A DNA stretch of 11,346 nt. It comes from Methanobacterium sp. Its GTDB lineage: Archaea; Methanobacteriota; Methanobacteria; Methanobacteriales; Methanobacteriaceae. The stretch is taken from positions 1 through 11,346 of the forward strand of contig JAJRAE010000015.1 of the NCBI GenBank assembly GCA_028682985.1, in the 5' to 3' direction. The notes beneath the pieces were generated by a model. That model was not told the origin of the DNA. It made no database searches and was given only the letters and a program-made list of their open reading frames with translations. The position numbers were made by a program, and so were the translations under genes. Of the stretch, positions 1 to 6,471 are shown piece by piece. Each line of letters begins with the position of its first letter. Within the stretch, counting starts at the first letter, position 1.

Positions 1-209
1 ATGATTAATATAATTGCTATAAGAATATAATACACAAGCTGGCTGTTAATAATCATAAGTCTTTCCCTAAATTTAGATCTTTTAGACAGAGTTAATTAAT
101 TTAGACATATCAGCATTTAAAATTATTTCCCTATTTCTATATAGAGACAGATGATTCACAACGATATAATGACAAATTCAGAAAGTTCATAAATGCGTCT
201 GAAATTACG

Positions 210-236
210 AAAAAAGGAGTAATAATCCTTTTTTTT
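210..236 (+). terminator. hairpin plus oligo-T terminator
   Basis: A perfect 9-bp stem (AAAAAAGGA at 210-218 with TCCTTTTTT at 226-234) encloses a 7-nt loop and runs into eight T (229-236). It would end a transcript arriving from the left of the window and insulate the promoter that follows. The opposite strand also ends in a T-run, so it could work in both directions, although no minus-strand gene is seen reaching it. The structure is seen directly; its function is inferred. Confidence 0.5.
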
Positions 237-255
237 CAACATTCTAACCAAAAAG

Positions 256-264
256 TATATATAA
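256..264 (+). promoter_or_regulatory. TATA box of the secreted amidotransferase gene
   Basis: TATATATAA preceded by an A-rich stretch is a good archaeal TATA element with a possible BRE. Transcription would be expected to start about 25 nt further on, near 285-290, giving a short leader of roughly 15 nt to the ATG at 302, or about 45 nt to a possible alternative start at 332. Confidence 0.55.
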
Positions 265-301
265 GTCAAAAATTGATCAAAACTTATCCAGAATTCAGAA
301 A

Positions 302-1750
302 ATGAATTTTATAGGATACGGAGGCGGTATAATTAATAGAAAAGTAATATTAACAGTGTTACTAGTTTTGAGTTTAACACTGTCCCTGAATGCTGTATCA
401 GCAGCCATGGTTAATCAAAACCTGACCGATGATACCACTCAGGAAAACCAATCTAATTCATCAACATATTCTAGTCCAACTAACAGCAGTCAAACAACAA
501 CGCCATCAACAACGCAGTCAGATAATACAGGTAACAGCACATCAAATACCAGCTCAACCCGTTATGAAGGGACTCCTGATACAGAAGACACCATTAGTAG
601 CACAGCTTCTGCCGCAGGATCAGCTCTGGCAGCTGGAAGCTCCACAGTAATCAAAGTTTTAATATACAGTGGAACAGGAGCCAGTACCAACTGTGTTAAC
701 GGAGTTAAAACAGCACTGGCAAGTGCCAATAGCAACAATCTGGTTTCAGGTGTTACATTTAGCTATGCAACTTCCAGTAGTCTTACTTCATCAATACTAT
801 CAGGATACGATCTTCTGGTTATGCCGGGAGGTAGTGGTGGTTCAGTGTACCTGAACACCATCAGTAAATCAGTGATCCAAAACTTCGTTAAAAATGGAGG
901 AGGATACCTGGGAATTTGTGCAGGAGCATACTCAGCAGCTGCACATACCGACGGTTACTATGACGGATGGGGAATAGCCCCTCACGTGTATGCTAAAGCA
1001 GTTAGCTATGAGGGCAAATTAAATATGACCATCACCTCAACCGGAGCACAAGTGCTTAACCGCAGTGGAACTGTAACCATTTCTCATTATAATGGAGCGG
1101 CCATGTATCTTACCAGCAGCGCAGCCAAGATATTCGCAACCTATGCCGACAGCAAAACCGGGTACAAGGGATACGCCGATATAGTGGGTGATTTCTACGG
1201 TAACGGTAGAACAGTGCTAATTGGATCACACCCTGAACTATCTCCACAGTTCCCAGATATGATAGCCAATCTAATAGTCTGGGCAACCAGTACATCAACC
1301 AGCAACACCGGTACCAAAGTAACCATAAGTCAGGTGGTTTCCGCAGCATCCACAGTGAAAGACTACTACGACAAAAACAAAAAATTACCCAATTACGTAA
1401 CCATCAACAGCAAACAGATTAGCATGGCTAAATTCCTTTACCTGCTGACTACAGCAACCAAGGAATTAAACGGAGGAAGCTCAACATCAACATCAATCAC
1501 AGTTAAAAGTGTAAGCGCAGCATCTAGCCCATCAGGCACCTATAAATCAGGCTCCATAACCAAATCAGAGTACCTTACACTGGCCCAGAACATAATAAGC
1601 TTCATAAATAGCAATGGGAGAGCTCCCAACTACGTTACCACTAGTCTGGGAAAAGTGAACTACACCAAAATGATTTATATGTTCTCAAAGATTCTGAAGT
1701 ACTATAAATCCAACAGCAAACTGCCCAACTACGTTCAAATGACTGCTTAA
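302..1750 (+). CDS. secreted class-I glutamine-amidotransferase-like protein with pseudomurein-binding repeats
   Basis: Domains in order: signal peptide (residues about 12-35, basic INRK then a Leu/Val core ending AVSA); a Ser/Thr/Asn/Gln-rich low-complexity linker (about 36-112); a class-I glutamine-amidotransferase-like fold (about 116-330) close to the BPL_N (biotin-protein-ligase N-terminal) type; then pseudomurein-binding repeats (about 341-482) marked by three PNYV motifs at 363, 442 and 474, the last repeat cut short. The nucleophile loop is GICAG with Cys206, and GSHPEL supplies His310 and Glu312, so the Cys-His-Glu set is complete. The protein should be exported and held in the pseudomurein wall. 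The substrate is unknown; hydrolysis or modification of an amide in the wall is an inference. Start: no Shine-Dalgarno site precedes ATG 302, whereas GGAGGCGGT lies inside the frame at 320-328, so a later non-ATG start (332) is possible. A terminator follows. Confidence 0.85.
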   Translation: MNFIGYGGGIINRKVILTVLLVLSLTLSLNAVSAAMVNQNLTDDTTQENQSNSSTYSSPTNSSQTTTPSTTQSDNTGNSTSNTSSTRYEGTPDTEDTISSTASAAGSALAAGSSTVIKVLIYSGTGASTNCVNGVKTALASANSNNLVSGVTFSYATSSSLTSSILSGYDLLVMPGGSGGSVYLNTISKSVIQNFVKNGGGYLGICAGAYSAAAHTDGYYDGWGIAPHVYAKAVSYEGKLNMTITSTGAQVLNRSGTVTISHYNGAAMYLTSSAAKIFATYADSKTGYKGYADIVGDFYGNGRTVLIGSHPELSPQFPDMIANLIVWATSTSTSNTGTKVTISQVVSAASTVKDYYDKNKKLPNYVTINSKQISMAKFLYLLTTATKELNGGSSTSTSITVKSVSAASSPSGTYKSGSITKSEYLTLAQNIISFINSNGRAPNYVTTSLGKVNYTKMIYMFSKILKYYKSNSKLPNYVQMTA

Positions 1751-1770
1751 AACCAAAAATTAATTAAAAT

Positions 1771-1805
1771 AGTGGATTTAATCCACTTATTCTCTATTTT
1801 TTTTT
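1771..1805 (+). terminator. terminator of the secreted amidotransferase gene
   Basis: Twenty bases after the stop codon, AGTGGAT (1771-1777) and ATCCACT (1781-1787) form a perfect 7-bp stem with a TTA loop. A nine-T run follows at about 1797-1805, with more T-tracts after that. The hairpin plus U-tract fits a factor-independent end of transcription. Confidence 0.6.
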
Positions 1806-1898
1806 AAAATAATTTTTTTTTCATTTCATTTAGATCAATTTTGGAATTTTTTTTTAATTTTTAATCAAGGAAAAAAATATTAAAGTCCTAATAAAAGA

Positions 1899-1923
1899 AT
1901 TAAATAGAAAAGAACTATTTAAT
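1899..1923. promoter_or_regulatory. inverted repeat before the small-protein/coiled-coil unit
   Basis: ATTAAATAG (1899-1907) and CTATTTAAT (1915-1923) are perfect 9-bp inverted arms around a 7-nt spacer, 25 bp before the ATG at 1949. A TATA-like AATATTAAA lies at about 1876-1884, which would place the transcription start inside the palindrome. It could be a repressor site over the start or a weak 5' leader hairpin. The arms are AT-only apart from one G/C pair, so chance is not excluded. Confidence 0.35.
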
Positions 1924-1948
1924 GATAACATATGAGGATTGATTTATA

Positions 1949-2113
1949 ATGGCCCGGAAAAGGGGTAAGGAAGATGATGATGTCTTTTCTCTACATCCCA
2001 GTGATGGTAGCTTCAATATAAAACCAGCCCACATAAGTCACAAGAAAAAGGATCGAAAGAAGAAGGATGTGGAGGCAGAACTCCATAACACCAAAATGGA
2101 CCTTATACAGTAA
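1949..2113 (+). CDS. small highly charged hypothetical protein, 54 aa
   Basis: The 55-codon frame (with stop) opens with ATG and has a GAGG Shine-Dalgarno site at 1934-1937, 11 nt upstream. The product is hydrophilic with no membrane segment: it begins MARKRGKEDDD, has a central stretch around FSLHPSDGSFNIKP, then a Lys/Arg-rich run (about residues 33-39, KKKDRKKK) and a short possibly helical end. Its stop lies only 33 nt before the next gene, on the same strand and with no terminator between, so the two are probably co-transcribed. I do not recognise the family. The basic patch could bind nucleic acid or an acidic partner, but that is only an inference. Support for it being a real gene is the ribosome site, the codon pattern and the tight spacing. 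Confidence 0.65.
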   Translation: MARKRGKEDDDVFSLHPSDGSFNIKPAHISHKKKDRKKKDVEAELHNTKMDLIQ

Positions 2114-2146
2114 ATTGATATTATAACAAGTAGATAGGGTTTAATC

Positions 2147-2527
2147 ATGGGAAATCAGATAAAATTCACACCAAAGGATAAGGAAACACCAGTTTCAACT
2201 GTAAGTAGCGAAATGGAACTGGAAAATATCCAGTTAAGAAATACCAATCGTAAACTCATATCCAAACTGGACCAGCAAAAACAGTTGAATAAAAAATTAG
2301 AAAAAGAGCTTGCAATCTTCCGAAAGTCAATGAAACAGAATAACCTGGACAATCTTAAAGATGAATATCAGGCTCTTAAGAATAAGAATAAAAACCTGGA
2401 AACATTACTCTCCCAGTCAAGGAATGATATTGAAAAACTAAAAAGAGAAATAAAGAAATTATCCAAAGACCCCGGTGATATAAAAGGACAATCCACCTGG
2501 AACAAACTGAGAAATATTAGAAAATAG
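2147..2527 (+). CDS. coiled-coil hypothetical protein, 126 aa
   Basis: No recognised domain. After a short polar N-terminus (about residues 1-20), residues about 22-107 are almost wholly a charged Leu/Lys/Glu/Asn heptad pattern (for example LISKLDQQKQLNKKLEKEL), typical of a long parallel or antiparallel coiled coil. A short Gly/Pro-containing break (DPGDIKG, 108-114) and a basic C-terminal tail ending LRNIRK follow. There is no signal peptide or membrane segment, so it should be cytoplasmic. The ribosome site is weak (AGGG at 2136-2139, 7 nt before the ATG), which would fit translation following the 54-residue gene just upstream. It is likely a scaffold or oligomerising partner; its role is unknown. 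It converges on the acidic protein gene downstream, with 86 nt between. Confidence 0.8.
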   Translation: MGNQIKFTPKDKETPVSTVSSEMELENIQLRNTNRKLISKLDQQKQLNKKLEKELAIFRKSMKQNNLDNLKDEYQALKNKNKNLETLLSQSRNDIEKLKREIKKLSKDPGDIKGQSTWNKLRNIRK

Positions 2528-2613
2528 GAATATAATAAAAATTATTTACTTGAATAAATTAAAATAGAAATAAGAAAAAAATTAAAAATTTTAATTAATA
2601 CTCTTGGTTAATT

Positions 2614-3054
2614 TTATACTTTTATCTCTTCAATAGTTTTGGATCCTGATAATTCGATGCTGTATCCATTTTCAAATGCCAAAGTAAGCTGAGTGTTCAA
2701 TAATTCATCATCATGATAGGTTATATATTCCAGAAATTTGTTTTCTTTTAGCTTGGCAATTCCAACCTTCTTGAATTTACCATTTTTACCATCATTTTTA
2801 CCAATCTTTATATCTTCTGCTTTAATGCTGATTCCATAGGTCTCTTCTTCATCCAGACTATCTGTATCCTCAAATACAAGGATTATTTCATCCATATTTT
2901 TAGATTTTGGAGTTCGCTTTTTTTTGGTGTCAATAACTTTTTCACCTCTGGCCTGTTCCAGCTCCTTTATTGTTTCTTCTTCGAACCATTCATCTTCGAA
3001 ATCCATTTCATCTTCGAATTCCAGTCCAGATTCCATTTCCAGTTCATATAACAT
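2614..3054 (-). CDS. acidic hypothetical protein, 146 aa
   Basis: Family not recognised. Residues 1-34 are extremely acidic (runs such as EFEDEMDFEDEWFEEE). A short basic linker follows (about 44-52, KKKRTPKSK), then a compact C-terminal part (about 54-146) of alternating hydrophobic and charged residues that reads like a small beta-rich domain (MDEIILVFEDTD, GISIKAEDIKI, NTQLTLAFENGYSIELSG). There is no signal peptide, transmembrane segment or Cys pair, so it is probably cytoplasmic. The start is well supported: AGGTGATC (3064-3057) matches the archaeal anti-Shine-Dalgarno sequence just ahead of the ATG. It lies downstream of the zinc-ribbon membrane protein on the same strand with a 140-bp AT-rich gap, so it may have its own promoter. 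The acidic head could mimic nucleic acid or bind a basic partner; this is speculation. Confidence 0.75.
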   Translation of the reverse strand: MLYELEMESGLEFEDEMDFEDEWFEEETIKELEQARGEKVIDTKKKRTPKSKNMDEIILVFEDTDSLDEEETYGISIKAEDIKIGKNDGKNGKFKKVGIAKLKENKFLEYITYHDDELLNTQLTLAFENGYSIELSGSKTIEEIKV

Positions 3055-3194
3055 CTGATCACCTGTATTTATTTTGGGGAACCAAGAATTTTTTAAGCAA
3101 ATTTCTACATTTTTTTAATTTAATTAAACAAAGATTTTCATCTTATAACATCTAAATACATTATAATTTATAAATTTAACGTTTCATCACTTTA

Positions 3195-3749
3195 TCATGC
3201 CAATTTTTTAAATGTTTTACGGGCTATTATTGCAATTAAACCTCCCGATACACTGAATATAGCAGGTATGAAAAGATAAACCGCACAAAGAGCTGCAAAT
3301 AAGGCCAAATTATCTGCCAGCACAGGATTGTTGAAGTAATTATTGGCAATTAGGTAGAAGTAGATTATAACTAACAGTCCAGAAAGTATAGCAGAGTAGA
3401 AGCCGTTTGATGCTCCTGATCTGATATTTCCACCAGCTAAAAGTGCTGCCACCAGTCCGCCGGCAAACCAGATATAGAATGATGCGTTGTTGTTATATGC
3501 AAAGTTAGCAGAGTAAGGATCCGGTGAGAAAAGGTAAAATGACAGGAGCATGATCATTCCACCAACCAAAACCGCCCCTATCCGTTTAATATTGATATAA
3601 GATATTAATTTATCTTTGAATTTAAGATCAGCAAGTTCATCAGTATATTCCAGATGGCCTCCGCAATGGCAACTGTCAAAATCTTCAGGGTATTCTCCCT
3701 CTTGAAGTTCATAATACCCAGCACAATCATCACATTTCAGATAACCCAT
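3195..3749 (-). CDS. zinc-ribbon membrane protein, four predicted helices
   Basis: The N-terminus is a small zinc ribbon: Cys6-x2-Cys9 (LKCDDCAGYYELQ) and Cys27-x-Cys29 (CHCGG), a layout seen in methanogen membrane proteins of unknown role. Four hydrophobic segments follow, at about residues 57-75, 90-107, 117-136 and 147-176, with a basic end (KTFKKLA). The ribbon should lie in the cytoplasm and the rest in the membrane. Start choice: the frame extends to a GTG at 3758, but ATG 3749 gives the family-like MGYLKC start, and the GTGAT just before it (3758-3754) serves better as the Shine-Dalgarno site than as a start codon. A TATA box at about 3788-3797 suits this start. The product is 184 aa; the molecular function is unknown. 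The MinD gene lies upstream on the same strand but is separated by 219 bp and its own T-rich end. Confidence 0.8.
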   Translation of the reverse strand: MGYLKCDDCAGYYELQEGEYPEDFDSCHCGGHLEYTDELADLKFKDKLISYINIKRIGAVLVGGMIMLLSFYLFSPDPYSANFAYNNNASFYIWFAGGLVAALLAGGNIRSGASNGFYSAILSGLLVIIYFYLIANNYFNNPVLADNLALFAALCAVYLFIPAIFSVSGGLIAIIARKTFKKLA

Positions 3750-3787
3750 AGTAATCACGATTGTATTGGACTTAAATTTGTTTTAAG

Positions 3788-3797
3788 TTTTATATTA
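3788..3797 (-). promoter_or_regulatory. TATA box of the zinc-ribbon membrane protein gene
   Basis: On the minus strand TTAATATAAA is a good archaeal TATA element. A start about 25 nt downstream (near 3767) leaves a leader of roughly 18 nt that contains the GTGAT ribosome site before ATG 3749. The direct repeats at 3815-3888 lie immediately upstream of it. Confidence 0.45.
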
Positions 3798-3814
3798 ATA
3801 TGACATAGAAATAT

Positions 3815-3888
3815 GTTTCCTATATGATTCAATTATTAAAAAACTGTTAAGAATGGTTTTCTCTATGATTTAATTATTAAAAAACTGT
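3815..3888. repeat. imperfect tandem direct repeat, two 33-bp copies 41 bp apart
   Basis: Copies at 3815-3847 and 3856-3888 match at 30 of 33 positions by eye, sharing the block AATTATTAAAAAACTGT. They lie upstream of the TATA box of the zinc-ribbon membrane gene, in the gap between it and MinD. They could be a regulator's paired sites, or simply a recent local duplication of AT-rich spacer. Confidence 0.7.
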
Positions 3889-3923
3889 GAATAAGATAAT
3901 AGTAAATAGATTGGTACATTATT

Positions 3924-3950
3924 AAAAAAATTTTATTAAAAATGAAAAAA
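3924..3950 (-). terminator. T-rich transcript end after minD
   Basis: On the minus strand, beginning 19 nt after the minD stop, a T6 run (3950-3945) and a T7 run (3930-3924) lie in AT-only sequence. There is no strong GC hairpin, but archaeal RNA polymerase commonly terminates at such oligo-T tracts. Confidence 0.35.
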
Positions 3951-3968
3951 TGGGATTTATTAAATTTT

Positions 3969-4778
3969 TCAGTATCCCTGATGTTTTCGGGGTTTAAATG
4001 GTGTGTTTCCCAGAAGACCGTCGATAAATTTGGATATAAAGCTTTTTTTAGGAATTTCCGGCATAGAATATTCCTTATCAACCAGATAAGCTGCCAGCTC
4101 CATGAAAGTGGTGGAAACTGGTGATTCTGGTTCTTCAATAAGAACTGGTGTGCCGTGGGCAAAGAAACTGATCAGATCCTCATTTTCTGGTATGATGCAT
4201 AGAATAGGTACGTCCATTATTGCTTCAACCTCTTCTGGTGTTAGGAAATCGTCATCATACTTGTCCCGGTTTAAAACCACGCCCAGTATACTGATGCCCA
4301 TTCTCTCTGCCAGCAGTTTGGTCTTCAGTGTATCGGTCAGGGAAGTAACCTCTGGAGTGGTTACCAAAACCATCTCATCAGCAGGTGACATGGCTGCCAG
4401 GGCGTCTCTTTCAAGTCCAGCAGGGCTGTCAATAAGAATTATATCCACATTGCCTATGAGTTGATCAAATACCTTCTCCATCCTTTCTCTTTTGATGTAC
4501 TTAAGATTGGGCAGGGATAAGCCGGCAGGAACTATATGAACCCCTCCCGGTCCTTCATATATAGCGTTATAGATATTATCCTTTCCAGCAAGAACATCCT
4601 GCAGGGTGACCTGTTTTCCTTCCAGTCCCACTATGAGTTCTAAATTAGCCATATTTATATCCATATCCATAATAAGAGTGTCCTCTTCGAGTAAGGAAAG
4701 AGCTATGCCTAGATTTGCAGTAACAGTAGTCTTTCCAACCCCTCCTTTTCCAGAAGCAACAGCAATTACCCTTGTCAT
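3969..4778 (-). CDS. minD: MinD-family cell-division/positioning ATPase
   Basis: A P-loop ATPase of the ParA/MinD group, 269 aa, the usual length. The deviant Walker A motif is KGGVGKTT (residues 11-18, with signature Lys11 and catalytic Lys16). The MinD-type motifs MDMDINMANLELIVGLE (37-53) and DSPAGLE (117-123, switch II) are both present. ATP-driven dimerisation and membrane binding are known for the family. The C-terminus (SFISKFIDGLLG, about 246-257) reads as a short amphipathic helix, like the membrane-targeting sequence of bacterial MinD, followed by a basic tail. No MinE or MinC homologue is in the window, and archaea generally lack MinE, so oscillation should not be assumed; in archaea such proteins can position surface or motility structures. 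The start is supported by AGGGTGAT (4792-4785), 6 nt before the ATG. Confidence 0.93.
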   Translation of the reverse strand: MTRVIAVASGKGGVGKTTVTANLGIALSLLEEDTLIMDMDINMANLELIVGLEGKQVTLQDVLAGKDNIYNAIYEGPGGVHIVPAGLSLPNLKYIKRERMEKVFDQLIGNVDIILIDSPAGLERDALAAMSPADEMVLVTTPEVTSLTDTLKTKLLAERMGISILGVVLNRDKYDDDFLTPEEVEAIMDVPILCIIPENEDLISFFAHGTPVLIEEPESPVSTTFMELAAYLVDKEYSMPEIPKKSFISKFIDGLLGNTPFKPRKHQGY

Positions 4779-5445
4779 ATCTCTATCACCCTAAATTTTT
4801 TTAAATAAATATTAAATTAGTACGTTGTTTTATGGATGTTTTCAACATGGATTTCTACTTTCACATTAAAATAAAATTTTAGGGAGTTTTTGTGAGGATC
4901 ATCCCGTTAAAGAATTAATAAAATTTTAATAAAATTGACCAAATTCTACAGCAATATAATGAAATTTATTTATTAAAGAATTAGACTTTTTTAATCTCAA
5001 CACATCGCCAAGGTCATTAGTACAATACAACAACAACTGAAAAATTATTTAATTACCTGAATTTTCCAATTTTAAACAATAATATAAAATAAGCTCGATA
5101 AATGGGAATAATCATATTTAAAATAATTCTATGTCTTTAAACTGTTATAGGTACTATGATTTTGATCAATATTTTAAATAACTATCAATTGGGTGTTACA
5201 ATTTATTAAGAGGTTCTGATTTATTGGTGATGAACTATTGATATAATTTTTTTATGGTATATTGTTCATTAATTTGTTTAAATTATTAAAGATAATAATA
5301 GAGAAGATATATCTAGGATAAGTTCTTTATTAAACCTCTCTAATTGTCTTACTTTTAAAAAAGAGCAGTTTATTCCTATTTTATTTACGAAAAAATTTTG
5401 AATATTTAATTTTGTTTTATTGATAAAAAAAATAGATTTTTTATA
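4779..5445. other. 667-bp AT-rich region without a recognised gene
   Basis: This lies between the end of hisG and the start of minD, both minus strand. All frames are interrupted by frequent stops, and no short frame with a good ribosome site was found. It carries the minD ribosome site at 4785-4792 and a plausible minD promoter at about 4806-4822 (minus). A small island at about 4996-5040 is less AT-rich but forms no obvious tRNA or hairpin. A box-C-like GTGATGA (5227-5233) has no correctly placed partner. It could be a decayed gene, a long leader or spacer. Confidence 0.5.
5425..5432 (-). terminator. oligo-T transcript end after hisG
   Basis: Thirteen bases after the hisG stop the minus strand has an eight-T run, preceded by an A-rich stretch that could form only a weak AT stem with it. 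This fits an archaeal T-tract terminator. Confidence 0.4.
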
Positions 5446-6435
5446 TTATTTAACGTACTGTTTAACATTTCCCCTTATAACAGCAGATGCACCGTAACCT
5501 TTTATTCCCTGTAGCATTTCCGGGTATTTATTTTTGGGTATGAGCACATTTACCTGGGAATATTCATTTCCCTGGTTGATGGTGGGCTCATCAGAACAGA
5601 AACCACCTTCAAGCAGGTATTCTTTAACCTTATCCACTCTCTCGTTGGAGATGTTGAATTTAATGTCAAAGTATTTGCGGGCTTTTACTGCCCCAAAAAG
5701 TTGTTCATATATGTGCTGGGCCTTCTCCCTCTTGGAAGCTGTGCAGCTGGGCCCGGCATATAGACCGGCGCTGGAATGCATTATGGTCTCTAAGATCTTC
5801 AATCCGGCCTTCCTAAGACTGCTTCCGGTCTGAGTGTTATCCACAATAAGATCAGCACCCTTTGCTATGTATACCTCGGTCGCGCCGTCAGAGTTGATTA
5901 TCTGCACCTGATGGTTATCACCATTAACCAGTCCTCTGATCTGAACCAGAGGAATGCTGTCAGGGAAGATCTCCTGATATCCTGGGTTGGACATAATATG
6001 CTCCCGGGTGAGGTTGGGATACTCTGTAAAACATAGTATAGGTTGGTTCCTATCCTTATTTGCCCTGAAAAATTCTGTTAAAGTTTCATATGGTGCGTGG
6101 CTTGGTATGGCTACCACCAGTCTGGTCTGACCGTAGTCCAGATCACCAATCTTAGTAATTGATGCTTCATCACCAGCCACTGATTCTTCCTTAACCCAAT
6201 CTTCGCCAATAATTGCAATATCCACCATCTGCCTGTTGAGTTCAACCGGTGCGCTTTGTGGTCGGGTTAAATAAGCTTTGATCTCCGGGTCATTTATGAA
6301 ATTTATCTCATAAGATTCCTGACCCGGCTCATATCCATTCACCTCATAACCTGCGTCAATCAGTAACTTATGAGTATTTCCCCTGTTAACATTATTTAAA
6401 CTCCCCTTGGGAAGTCCTAACACTATTTTCTCCAT
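5446..6435 (-). CDS. hisG: ATP phosphoribosyltransferase, long form (HisG)
   Basis: First enzyme of histidine synthesis: ATP + PRPP to N1-(5-phosphoribosyl)-ATP + PPi, cytoplasmic. From ATG 6435 it is 329 aa, longer than common HisG (about 280-300 for the long form). The N-terminal LGLPKGSLNN fits the usual PKGSL start; DIAIIGEDW (about 72-80) and the PRPP-binding loop IVDNTQTGSSL (about 197-207) are clear. The C-terminal ~75 residues (PTINQGNEYSQVNVLIP, then GYGASAVIRGNV) correspond to the HisG_C regulatory domain that binds histidine in long-form enzymes, so no HisZ partner is needed. Start: the frame extends to a TTG at 6447, but a TATA box centred 27 nt before ATG 6435 puts the transcript start on that ATG, and there is no Shine-Dalgarno site, so leaderless translation is likely. 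No other his gene is adjacent. A palindrome lies upstream. Confidence 0.87.
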   Translation of the reverse strand: MEKIVLGLPKGSLNNVNRGNTHKLLIDAGYEVNGYEPGQESYEINFINDPEIKAYLTRPQSAPVELNRQMVDIAIIGEDWVKEESVAGDEASITKIGDLDYGQTRLVVAIPSHAPYETLTEFFRANKDRNQPILCFTEYPNLTREHIMSNPGYQEIFPDSIPLVQIRGLVNGDNHQVQIINSDGATEVYIAKGADLIVDNTQTGSSLRKAGLKILETIMHSSAGLYAGPSCTASKREKAQHIYEQLFGAVKARKYFDIKFNISNERVDKVKEYLLEGGFCSDEPTINQGNEYSQVNVLIPKNKYPEMLQGIKGYGASAVIRGNVKQYVK

Positions 6436-6458
6436 ATAATTAAGCAAATTAAAATGAG

Positions 6459-6465
6459 ATATATA
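6459..6465 (-). promoter_or_regulatory. TATA box of hisG
   Basis: On the minus strand CTATATATC contains TATATAT centred 27 nt before the A of ATG 6435, the standard archaeal spacing to a transcription start. With no ribosome site in between, this supports a leaderless hisG mRNA and rules against the TTG at 6447, which would lie upstream of the transcript start. Confidence 0.6.
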
Positions 6466-6471
6466 GTTTTC

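Larger units (their letters stand above)
1..301. other. intergenic region left of first gene
   Basis: AT-rich stretch with no credible gene: every frame is broken by stops, and the first ATG opens only nine codons. It holds a terminator-like hairpin near 210-236 and a TATA box near 256-264, both listed separately. Nothing resembling a tRNA or other structured RNA was seen. Confidence 0.6.

Noticed and set aside
273..280. TTGATCAA palindrome near the first promoter, also at 5162-5169
   Set aside because: An 8-bp AT-rich palindrome is expected by chance in this sequence, and the second copy is not near a promoter.
1110..1349. Minus-strand open frame inside the amidotransferase-like gene
   Set aside because: It overlaps residues of the catalytic and repeat domains, has Trp/Arg/Leu-rich shadow composition and no promoter or ribosome site.
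3184..3190. Minus-strand GTGATGA, a second possible box C
   Set aside because: No matching D, C' or D' boxes around it; it lies in the AT-rich tail of the zinc-ribbon membrane gene.
3815..3888. Direct repeats considered as a CRISPR array
   Set aside because: Only two copies, an 8-bp interval between 33-bp copies, no palindromic repeat and no cas genes in the window.
3863..4162. Minus-strand open frame overlapping the end of minD
   Set aside because: It shares bases with the C-terminus of MinD in another frame and then runs through the direct repeats and T-rich terminator region; no start signal.
4102..4464. Open frame antisense to minD on the plus strand
   Set aside because: It is fully inside the well-supported minD gene, lacks a ribosome site, and its Ser/Thr-rich translation is the usual mirror of the sense codons.
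5227..5233. Box-C-like GTGATGA suggesting a C/D box guide RNA
   Set aside because: No CTGA box D follows at a suitable distance; the only one nearby (5216-5219) lies upstream in the wrong order.
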